64,000 nt of DNA from Acanthaster planci (Eukaryota > Echinodermata > Asteroidea > Valvatida > Acanthasteridae), in the NCBI RefSeq assembly GCF_001949145.1, contig NW_019091595.1, forward strand, positions 319,583 through 383,582, given 5' to 3'. This document shows, one piece after another, positions 48,101 through 60,100 of this stretch; the stretch's first letter is position 1; each line of letters opens with the position of its first letter. Below the pieces are notes generated by a model, which saw only the letters and a program-made list of their open reading frames with translations, did not search any database and was not told where the DNA came from. Both the position numbers and the translations under genes were made by a program.

Positions 48101-51100
48101 ATTCATTTGTAACAGAACCACGATGCGAGAATCATATTTGCCAGCTTCTATGAGGCCCCAGCATCCAGGTTCTTCTGCGAGGTATGTCCATCGTTGTCAG
48201 ATCAATCATGCTCTGCACCGGAAATTGGTTCATGTTTTTCAGAACATTATAATGAGAACGGTTACATCGCCCCTGTGGGTGAAATTTGCGCTATGTTGCT
48301 ACTTACTACCATCAACGGTACACGTCCCAGCGCCTCTATGATGGCATCGATGAATGACAGTGAAGTTACGATGCGGTTTTGTTTGAACTATTTCAGCATT
48401 TTGATTTGTTCAAACAAAAACCTATATTCTTCTCTGAGTTTGTTCGGTAGACCTCTCGTCCACCTCACATGGGAGACAGGATAATGCGCATCATTTGTTG
48501 CTCTGCCGTAGCAATCATCTAAAGCACGGGAAACCTTTAAGGTGGGCAAAAAGTGCCATTCTGGGTTGACCAATCGGATTGAACATCTCTCGTGGTTCCC
48601 CGATCAAAAGACACGCACAATGTACTTGGGTTTGGGCCACCTCAATTTGTCTCCATTTGCGCACCGTGTTTACGTTTCCGCACCCAACTTACTTGCTCGT
48701 TCGTGTCTTCCTCACGACATAAGCCTTGTAAAGCAGTCACTGTTTGAATTGTGTGTGAGGCCTGTAGGCAAAGTCCGATTTTTAGACATGCGCTTTCGGA
48801 TGTCCCGCATTCACTTTACAGAGCAATTTGTGCATTAAACAAAAAACACGTTCAGCGCATTTAGCTAAATTTCAGTTGTGGTCCATACCTGATGCATTTT
48901 GTATGTCGCAACAAAGACTGGTGTTGACTTGACTAGTTGCATACGTAACTTGTAACGGAAATTGAAAGGCATCGTTGTGCCTTATCACCTTGTGTTATCT
49001 CAGGTCTGACAGTCAGCCAATGTTTTCTTGTTCTGATATCGCAAGGAAGTCACTGCATGAAACGGTATGATAAATCGTTTTTAATTCAGTGCCAGCGTTC
49101 GGACATGCTACATACGGTGTCTTCATTTTGTGGGATCCTATGCAGTCTGTTGCCAATGTGTCAGAACTAAAAAGTACGATTTTCTCTATTAGATTCTTTT
49201 CAAAGTAATGCATGAAAAGATGAATGACTACGTACCCTATGGACTCACTGGCCGAGTTGTCTGAATTGTATAATATGCCTATATGGTGATCTTGCACCAT
49301 CACAAGTGATCTTTGAGGGCTATGAAGAATATACCTGTCATTTTGGAAGACGTGTCATTCCCGCCCAGCACTCCATTTAACCTATTCCAATAGTTTTCCT
49401 GCAGGGACAGACATTTTCCAGGATTTAAAGCTTTGGGGCTAAGAATTTTCGGGGATGGGGGCAGGTTGCTCGGTAAGGGTGAATTTCGTCAATTAAGATT
49501 CAAGGGAAAAGTGAAACGTGAAAGATGAACTGCATGAGGATATAAGTCCTTCCACATGTATGCAAAAATAAGCTTTGACTTATTGGAACTTTTACAGCCA
49601 ACAACAAGACAGTCAGGTAACCCAAAGTCACAAAAAAGACGCTACTGTGAGAAATCATTCCCGCGACATTTGAGCAGCCTTTTGGCCAGAGATCAGCATC
49701 CGAGACTTCGGGTGCAGCGCGTGATGAGTCCAGCCTCAGGCAGAGCGAAAAGTTGCCTACACTCTCCGTGCGATTTGTGTCAGTTTGCCATGGTCTGTTT
49801 CTAGGTAGCCGTAAGTGGGTCCTAATCGGCGAGGCCCGGCCGAGATTGCGTGGTAAACTGTCCATGTTTCCTTCCTTTCTGCTGTGGCCAAGGGCGATTC
49901 AGGAAACGCCGGAAACTTACGTTTTCGCCGTTTGATCGGGAGATTCTTCAGGGGTCTGGTTTGGCTCCTCTGTTTGAACAAGACTTGATTTGATTTATTA
50001 ACGAACCGTTGAGACGCTAAGGCAAGGTGGTTGATAGCATGGCGCGGTTTTTTTTCACTGACAGACGAGCGACGATGAAGAACTGAATCACTGGAGTGGA
50101 ATCACCGATTTCGATGAGCACAATTGATAATGGGACTTTGTTTGCGCCTTTTTCTTGTTATTTTGTTCCAGCTGTGGTAACTTACAGTCTTTTCACAGAT
50201 TGACTTTGTTACAGTCTTTGTTTCCATTAAAAAAGATGAGGAAGTTGTAGACTATACCGTCAGTCAAAAAATTACTCAACATAAGTACAACGCACATAAA
50301 CGAATCCACCAGAACCGTACTTCCAAATCTTGATAAAATTTGGTGTCAAAATTTGCGGAAGATCAAGTCATCCGTCTACACTTTTTTTGTAAATCCTTTC
50401 AGCTTTAGGGTAATAGTTTCGTCACCTGTAAGATGATAACCAACAAATTTATGTTCCTTTTATTCTTACTCTACTACCAGTTTTGCGAAGTCGAATGCGT
50501 TCTTGGGCACTGGAATTTAAATATTGACCTCCCGTAACCCTAGACTAGCAAAATCCCATTTCTTGCATTGTTATGCATCTCAGCTAGACGCGAAGAACAT
50601 GTGAAACACTGCTGCTTCCAGTTGAGCGCTTGGTATCACGTTACAATCATTGGCATTAAACGTTGCTGGTTGTATGTATGAATGGAGTCACGCTTTGCAG
50701 ACGCCTTCATAACAACACGGGAATCTCTGTTTGAAATGAAACGGGGTGCAACACTGTTATGAGTATCCCTCAAATTACTCTATGATGGCTAATATTCTTC
50801 TAGCCAGACTCACACGTAAACAACAACGTGATATTGGACGTGGCAGATATTGGAAATGGTTGAGTGTGCGAGATTATACGATCACATACAAAACTTAAAG
50901 AGATGGGAATTGCACCTATTTCGGCATGGTAGGTGTTCAGCTTACCTTCCAACCAGCTGCAAGGTTTTCGTGTTATTTAGGATGTGGGGGTTATACTTCA
51001 ATACTTTTCCTGCAATTGATTTTAAAATTTTGAACAAAATTATCAACATTGTAAGTCCTTAGAGAACAATTTCTCTCAATATGAAAAAATAAAAAAGGAA

Positions 51101-54100
51101 GATAGTATTCTGTTTATGCATGCTTTGTAATTGTTGAGGTTATAAAATGTGGTACTGTCTGGAAAGATCTGTCATCTCTCTGTAAGGATGAACATATTTT
51201 TAGGGGGGCAGTAATTGGGCATTTTCTATGTAACCTTTTATGACCTTTCTTGGTAGTGGATACTACATTTGAAGCTTTCCAGACACGACCAATTACCACG
51301 GCAACAATGAATACTCGATTTTTGCCCGTTTCCGAGTCGTCACAGACTGACTGTTTAGTGTATAAGATTTTCAAACTTACTTGGCTTTTGTAGTTTTCGC
51401 TTGCTCAGACCCCTTATCTTCCCTTTTGTAGAGAAGACCAAAAAGTACCCATAAATTTCTGAATTAAATTTGAAACGTCATTTGCTAAAAGGTATACCGG
51501 CTGAAGGCCTACGGTCCGCACATTATCTGGATCCTGAATGGTTGGATCAATGACGGATGGTGGCGCTATACGTCCACCAACAACTCTACCTGCTCGTCAG
51601 AGGAACTGGAAGAGGTTCTTCGATACCACCTCGCGGTCCACGGGTTTTATGAAGGGGCTGATGTCGACATGATCAATTTCGGAGGAATTGTGAGAATTTT
51701 TGCCAAATACAGTTCACATATATACCAGAAATACCTGTTTGTTTATTGTATGTGTGCTGGTAATTAAAAGGTCCATGCGAGGAAATACGCCTTTGTGTTT
51801 GACCTAACCTGATGTCAGTTTTTGTTTTGCTATTCAAAAAGGTATTTTGGTGCCATTTTGTTTCTTATAGAAATGCAATACGTGAGTTGAACTGTGATGC
51901 CATTCTGGGGGGAAAAACCTCGATGTTGTATAGATTTGTGCATAAAAAAGAGCTGGAAGTTTCAATGTTTCACTGTCCCAAATTTTTCTTTTTGGTGATC
52001 AACTTTTGTGCAATATACCAACTAGAAATATTGTCTATGAGCTCAGTTTAAGATCTTCCCAGCGACATGAAGCTCAGGTCATGACTTTTGATGGATTCAG
52101 TCTTGGGCGAGAAATCAACCTCACAAGACAACTTTGATAATGCTCTGCCGAGGTAGCCGCCTCTCATTCCCCTCCCATCCCGCTGTCTAAACCAGAAACC
52201 CACACAGGAACAGAAGGCCTACATGAAAACATTGGTCACCGCGGACCTGAGCGTGCAGGACGTCCTGTCCCAGTCCTACGACGGCATGATCGTGATGGCC
52301 CTTGCCCTGAACGCATCCGTCCCCGAGCTAGCCCTGCTGAACCCGCCCCGTCGGCTGGAGGACTTCTACTACGGCGACACGGAGATGAGAAAGGTCTTCA
52401 TGCGAGCAGTAACTAGGGTGCAGTTCTATGGCGCCACGGTGAGTACCTCAGTAATTCCTAACGCACGGGTACGTCTCCTTTCGAGACTATAAGACCAAAC
52501 GGGTTCTGATCTTAAAGTCAGAGCATGGAGGATGTATTCCTTTCTCCATGGTCAGAGACACAGACAAAGTTGAAATTGTCATTTTGTTGACCGAGAAAAT
52601 GGAAAATAATTACTTTCTTTTAACTTTTCTCGGCCAACAAAGAAATTGATCATTCTACACCGAAATAAATAAACTACAAGTGTGACTTCTCACAAATAGT
52701 TTAACAACCACCAGAAGAAAATGACATCAAATATCCAACAGCAAGAAATCTTTGTCAAAGTGATTTCTACCTGTCAACCGTGGTTTATCGTCAGAGAAAA
52801 TGTGAAATTCTGGGTCATTTGGACACTATTCGTCGACGGCAAGTTATGTCCAAGTGTAGCCATGCAATGTGCCTTTCTCAAACCATTTGATGCGGAAAGT
52901 GTTGATGTTCCTCGTCAGATTTGCAAGCTCGAGTACGAAAGAAATCGGAGTCTGTCCGAATAACTGAGTAATAAAATAATATGCAACTTCCATTTGATCG
53001 GATATTTGGATATAGGCAACCAATTTCCCATACTAAGCAGAAACGAATGTACATGTTTTAATAAAAGTAAGAAGAGAAAAATTGACAGAAAAGTAATTTG
53101 GGCATAATAAATTGCCTGATACATGCACTCAGCTGCTTTTAAGTTTGAACACCTTGAAATGTTCTTTCCAAACGCAAATATTATTAGTTATCACACGAGC
53201 GCGAGCGGAACACGGAATAATGTAGTGCGTCTGTGCGGTTCCGTATGCCATGACGCCGAAGGCTGAGTGCATGGTATCCGGTTTGTGTGACGTCACTTCA
53301 GTTTAAACCACGTCCACTGCACATGCATCGCACATAGGTAGAGTTACACGCACTGTTTACATGGAACCATGGAACTGGAAGTTAACCCGCAACTTCAGCG
53401 ATCGTCCAATGGGAGCCTGCAAATCGTGGCGCGTCCGCCTTTGTGACGAAGTCACTTACGAACCGGATACGGGACACAGACGCACTACATTATTCCTTGT
53501 TCCACTAGCGCGAGTGTGAAAATGAATTTATTTTCAAGCAAACTTGACACGCAGTAAAGAAAGTAAAGGGGCATATGTGCGATTTACATAAAAAAGACAA
53601 AGATATATGGTGCACAGAAAAAATAGTAATACCGATGTGCCGCAGTTCTGCAATTTTATCTGGGGAGCATGGGAATTATTTGTGTTTTAACTTATTTCAA
53701 TACTAAAAATAACAACAGGGCTTACACTAAGAAAGGAAATTGTTATAATTGTGTATGTATTGAACACATATGACGATCAGCACGGGCAAACACGCCATTG
53801 TTGAAATTACACTCGTGCAGACTTATATGCTCTTACATTTAGCGTAAAAATAGCAGTAACGAAGGCAATTTGCAGAGATACTCAAAGCGCGATAAACGAC
53901 CACCTAGGACTATTGCACTAAGCAACCAATCGTTTGCTGCTCCCTCCCTTGAAAATACGTGTAATAATAATTATTATGCAGGCCATTTCAGGGACCTCAT
54001 TTTCTGTCATTTATAGATAGATATTGGCATTCGTGTCTCTTGATTTTTCCACTTAATATGTAAAAATCTTGATAGTAACTTGTGACCCCTGTCAGTACGG

Positions 54101-57100
54101 ATTACTCCTCACACCCAGCAGCAATGAATATTATAACTTTAATCAATGGGAAGAAAGGTGAGGTCATTTATTTTTATTTAGCATTTTCTTACAAACTTTT
54201 TCTCCATTTCAATTGCTGTAAGTTTAAATGGTTTTCGTGCATAATCATTGTAGTTAATGTGCACTATCAAAGCCACGTCATGAAAACCTCGCGCATCATA
54301 TCTTTATCATTTTGCCGTATGCCTGTCAGATCTCTGATTTTTGACGCCATCTCTGTCTCAAGTCATGAATACCGCTCGCCAAACAGTAACCCGATCCTTC
54401 TGACAACGCCAACAAATGTCATCGAAGACATTTGTATCTTGTGTTAGAGGAGATCGAACGTTTTGCGTCAGCGTGCTATCTGACACTGCGTGTACGTGCT
54501 TTCCCCGCTCTAAATTTTTTTGGGTACATGTGTGTTTGCGTTGATTAGACAAGATAACACTCAATCGACGTCTTTCTTATCGCTCTTGTCCGTAGAGTAA
54601 TTTTTCACTGGATGGAAACGCCGCGAGGACTGGGGAGTCTCTACGTGTCGTCGTCAAACAGTTCCAGAACACAGAAGGTATTTTATTCCCCTCTCCTCCT
54701 CTTGTAGTTGTACCGGCAGACCGCTCCTTGGGGCTGCAGAACAAACTGCGACTCATCTCGGCAGCGGTGTTAATTACAAAAGGGGAAATCAAATATTTGT
54801 ACCCTATTTGATTACCACTACACAGGCTAATGAAACGATCGCACGTCGGCATGCCGACGCCAGAAATGCAACTCATCTCTGCACTGATGGGTCTATACAT
54901 GTCGAAACAGCACTTGAATCTGCCCCAACGAAGGGAAGACAAAAGTGAATCTCGATGCGTATCGTTGATGGAATGCAGAGTACCTTCCCACCTGCTGTGC
55001 ACAGCAAACAACGGCGTGTTGGACTTTACACTTTCCGGCCGCTTCTTTTTTTCTTGGAGGCACGAGGGGACAGAAAGTGGGAGGGGAAAATGAGAGATGA
55101 AATGCGCAAGGGGGCGAGAATTAGACTCCAGATCACTTCGTTTTACAGAAATGGATGAGTTTTTTGGAAATGTTAGCGTTCAAGATTTTTTAAACAATGT
55201 TTGATAAATGTTTAAAATTTCCAGACAATTTATTTACAGTGCATTGCAATCGAAGTACTTCAGTTGTCATTTTTATAAAACGGAAAAGTTGCTGTTAGGC
55301 AACAGAAAATCAGTGCGCCTTGTGAAACTGAAAGCGACACATTTCCTGACACTCTTTTTCCGATGCAGCTTGTCTGCTCGCGTTTACAAGCTGGGATGTC
55401 TTGAAAATAAATGTTGTAATAAACGTCCTATTTAATTTGTTGTAGAACACTTCGCGAGGCCGCACACGGGTACCCCAATCATAGCGTCCGAACGCCGCCC
55501 AACCGACTTTTTTAAAAGGTTTTAAAAAGCTGCGATCCCGTCTTCATTGTACATATTCCCCGTCGTGATTGTGGGAAATCTGTGTCAACTGTTATCAGTA
55601 CACCTGTGCCCCATTGCTTATATGTGCTTGTTTAAGAGCAGTGCATTATGGAACCACATCCTGCAACAAACACGCAGAATAACAGCAACTGTCGAATATC
55701 TATATTCTCAAGGGAGTGAAATGTTTACATCAACGAGGGATTCGGCACATCTATTAAACTTACTTTCCTGTCAGGTTACCGAGTAATCAGGTTACCGACT
55801 TAAAGTACTTCATACGGTGGGTTATAAGTTGGATTCTTTTCAGCACGCATTCATTTCTGAGTAGCCTTTTCGTGATAATTTTATAACATTAGAGATCTAT
55901 ACATTTTCTCTCCGAACGAGTTAAACTTGTTAGGGAAAGCTACACATACCCTTACAGGTTTCAAATATCAAATGCGCAGCTTGATAATAAGGCAATATTT
56001 TGACGAATTTCAACTTTTTCTCTGCCGTGTTGAAACTGCATGATACCAAAAAAGGGACTGATCTCTGTACGCTAACTGTCATCTTATTCACATAATATCC
56101 CTATGCTGTCGCGTGACAAATATCCACAGTTATAAGCCTCCATCGCCAAGCTGCACTTAATTTCACCGCTGATCATTTTTTATGACTATCCACATCTTAT
56201 TTTATGGTAGGCCTAATGCTGTTCCAACGTTTCATGAGCCGCATAGGCCTACCCGTTTCCACTTCCCACAGTCCATTAGTAACACACTCTCTTAACACCG
56301 CTTGCAATCACTGCGGATCGTGAGTCAATACTAGTTACCACCGTTTGCTTCCCCCTGTATGTACTTTATTACCCCCTCTAACTCGATCTTTCGTTGTAGA
56401 CGATCCCATGAGGTGTATATTGCTGCTCGAACAGCCGGGTTGCGACACGCACTTCACCCGCATCGCCAACAACTCGTTCGTGTGGTCAGGTAATTTCTCG
56501 TTCAGCGTTCCTCATTATTTGTTCACCATTTTAATTAGGGCCAGGGTTAATGTCCCTGTTAGTTTTCCCTCGTGTACGTGCTTTGGACGCCTACATGCAG
56601 TCTCCTGTTCTTAAATTAAATAATGCACTGTGGAGGGTTAACAACTTCCAAGGGAATCAATATTTACCACTCCATGGTCTAAATGAGCGCCCTTGTAGAT
56701 AAAGTCAGGACTTCAACAACATCTCTGTTTTCTGCGCTACAGCTATTCTGTTCCACAAATCAAACAGGGAAGTGTATACCAATGTTTTTATTAACCATTT
56801 CTAAATACCTCAGACAGTCTCCCTATTCAACAACGTGCAACCTGACCGCGTATTAACATTTGATGCCCACAGAGAAGTGACAATGTCCGATGCGTAAAAT
56901 ACGCGCTGGTACCTGGATATGAGACAGTTTACTCCATCCCTATTGGTCATGAGTCTGCGTGCGACGCAACACGCAGAACACACCACGCGTGCTACAGGTC
57001 CATATACAAGGAGATTCTACTGGACAACTTTCAAAAGGAATAAACCGTGGACGGGGGTGTTTAGGAAAATGAAAGTAAAAGTTTTGAACAATATTGATGG

Positions 57101-60100
57101 AAATCCATTATGTTGACTTCTTTTGACTCTCTTTATTAAAAGGAATTTATGAATGGGAAGCCAAGCACATATTTATTCCCTTATTAATTTCATCAATTAT
57201 TAATGATGTTGAACTTTTTAACCTTTTCATATCCAGCTCATATTAACACGTTTATACAATTTCAACAGGGGAGGTCCCACCCGTTGATGGTAAAACGTTT
57301 CAAGAACAAGTCGTCATGACATCACTGAGTCTGCGCATTGCCGTTGTTGTGGTCGGCACTGTAGGAGTCGTTATAGCAGTGTATTTCCTCTATATCAACG
57401 TGCGATATCGCAATAGGAGGTATATTCTGATTTTGTGAATAGTTTTGCACAAAAACTATGCATGTCAAAAGCACACCAAATATGTCCATATTGAACATCT
57501 CGCCGCCTGTAAAATACCCATGAAGCATCCACGTTGTTGTCAGTGTTCTTGAATATGATTGTTTGAATCGTGGAGGATGGTGGAACGAACCCCATTAACG
57601 CCGGTAGGTTTTTTACACTGACTTTATAACGACCCTGTGGGGGCGTGTCTGAAAGTCAAAACCTGACTGTGGTGGACCGATGAAATACGCGACTTAGGCT
57701 ACCTGACTAATCACGATGATCGCTGTGATAACCAATAACGCCCACGTTGTTGCATCCTTATTTCCCAATGCAATTGAGTGATAAGAAAGGAAAAAGAAGG
57801 GGAAAAGCTGAGCTTTACATAGCGAGTGACAGCTAGACGATAATGTACAATGTATCAACGGAGACAGTAACGGCATTGTATCAGCTCTCCAGAGAAAAGT
57901 TGCAAAAAACATGGCAAAAATATGCGGAAGGCTAACCCTACCACTAATTTTATTAATGAATTCACAAGCATTACATGCATTTAACCAAATACAAAGCTCG
58001 AGCATGCATCAAAACTTACGTAGTTGCGCTGCTGGCAAAGGATGTTTTCTCAGGTTTACGAATTCCGTTTATACGGACGACAATTTTATTTTGGTTGAAA
58101 TCTTACATTTTCGATTTTTGTGAACTATTAGAATTCTCACCATATAACATTATCGCTACTGAATTCTAAACTTCGTTATTTTAAGTTATTTTAGGTTTGA
58201 TCTTTACAAATGGAAGTATACATCACCTGAGCTGACATGACGCATCGAGAGGCCTTTGGGGAGAGTCTCTGGAACCTTTCATGAAATACCAGAAATGTTG
58301 GTCACTTGTAAATTCGCTCTCTCAAAACCAGGGCGATAAAAATATCTAGTCCCAAGATCAACAACCTCACGGCGACGGGAGGGCTTCTACTCTATGGCTT
58401 CGTCTTCGTCAACAGTATTGAATCTCCAGATTTTTCGGATTCGACGCTGATTGTTTTGTGTCACGTAAGCGTTGGCAATCATTGACCTATATTAGTTTGA
58501 AAATCAAAATGAAAGGCTAAACCTTTCAAATATAAAACGGGAGGTTTGCACGGAAAACTTTGTTGCATCTCCCTCGAGTTATGGGTAAAATGTAAAACAG
58601 GCACTGGTGATCTCTTGAAGAAAAACAGGGCAGGCTCTTCGAAATGTCGTCAACCGCTTTGAATTTCCTGGTTTGCAAGAGCCTTCTGAACTTAGAAATT
58701 GGCGTTTAAGAGAATAGACAACATGTAGGATTAGCCTCGAACTAAGTTTTGGTGCGCAGCAAACAACCTCGTCCCCATTTCCTCCTCAGCTTTCCACCTT
58801 CCTCTTCTGCGCGGGCTTCTCCCTGGGGTTTGGAGCGCTCTTCATGAAGACATTCCGCATCCATCGTATCTTCACTAAGGCCGTCACCCAACTCAAGAAA
58901 GTGGTATGTATAGCATGCTTAAAAGAGTAAAACTGTAAAGCATCACGTTGAAAATTCCGGGATGGATCCAAAATTATGGCCCCACTTATCCCTCTGATCC
59001 TCCCGTGCAAACATTTGAGTTGAAGTTATGCCGGAAAATGTATCCCACATAAGGCGAATAAAAAATGACAGTGGTGTCATTTTGATGCCGTGGGCACTTC
59101 AAACAAAAAGAGTGCGGGCAATCGGGGGCTTGAAAACTGCTGTATATCTCTTTCTTGTTACTTACAGGAACTTCCAGATAGACGGCTAATCATGGGAGCT
59201 TGTATACCTGTTGCAGTAGACATCATCATTATAGTTTTTCGCTTCGCTGTGGATGACGTCACAGTCATGACGGCGTCCAAAGACCCAGAGGTATAATGTT
59301 CCCCGAGCTGGACCAAGAGAGGGCACCAATTTCCTGGAAACGGAGGCTCCTTTGGTGGAAATAGCACAGCGCTTGTTCACGAAGGACTATGAAATACACG
59401 CATTACAGATGTAGTCTACCAACAAAGTGAACGCTCCCCACCGACATGGCTCATTTCAACCGATGGGGGTGCTCCTGCTGAAATGTAGACAGGGATGTTT
59501 CAAACGGGGTCCCGTGATTAAATCAGTCCACTAACTTTCCTGCGCGGCCTTGACTCATTTTTTAGAGCCTTTCTTGAAAGGTGTAGGCTATGTAAGAAGT
59601 TTTGTTTCGCTGCACTTTTTGAGAATCTTTATTCCTCTCTTAAATATGAGAAAATACGCATTTTTGTATGTATTTGTATTGAAAACTGCGCGTAATATTC
59701 CAAACCTCCCATTACGCTTTTCCGCATACCAACGATTTTGTCATTCTTATTGTGAATCCAAATGTGTTAATTGAACACAATGTTTGCTAATTGGCTTGTT
59801 GCCATGAATTTGGCATGTATACAGCAACAACAAAACAAACAAAAGATCTATTAAATTAAAACATCAAAGCTTCAAAAATTGTTTTATGAGAAAAGAATGT
59901 GACATTGAGGGTTTTTTACTGGTACCCGGAGTTTGTCAAGAATGCAGTAGTTCTCATTAGTATGACAACAAAAAAGAAACCAACATACCCTTCATAGTGG
60001 CAAAACAAAAAAATAGAACTGTTCAGTGCGACACCAAAGTGCAGTTCAAGGAGTGCATAAAATAGATTACAAAGGCCCTTTAACAGGCATTAAATGGAAG

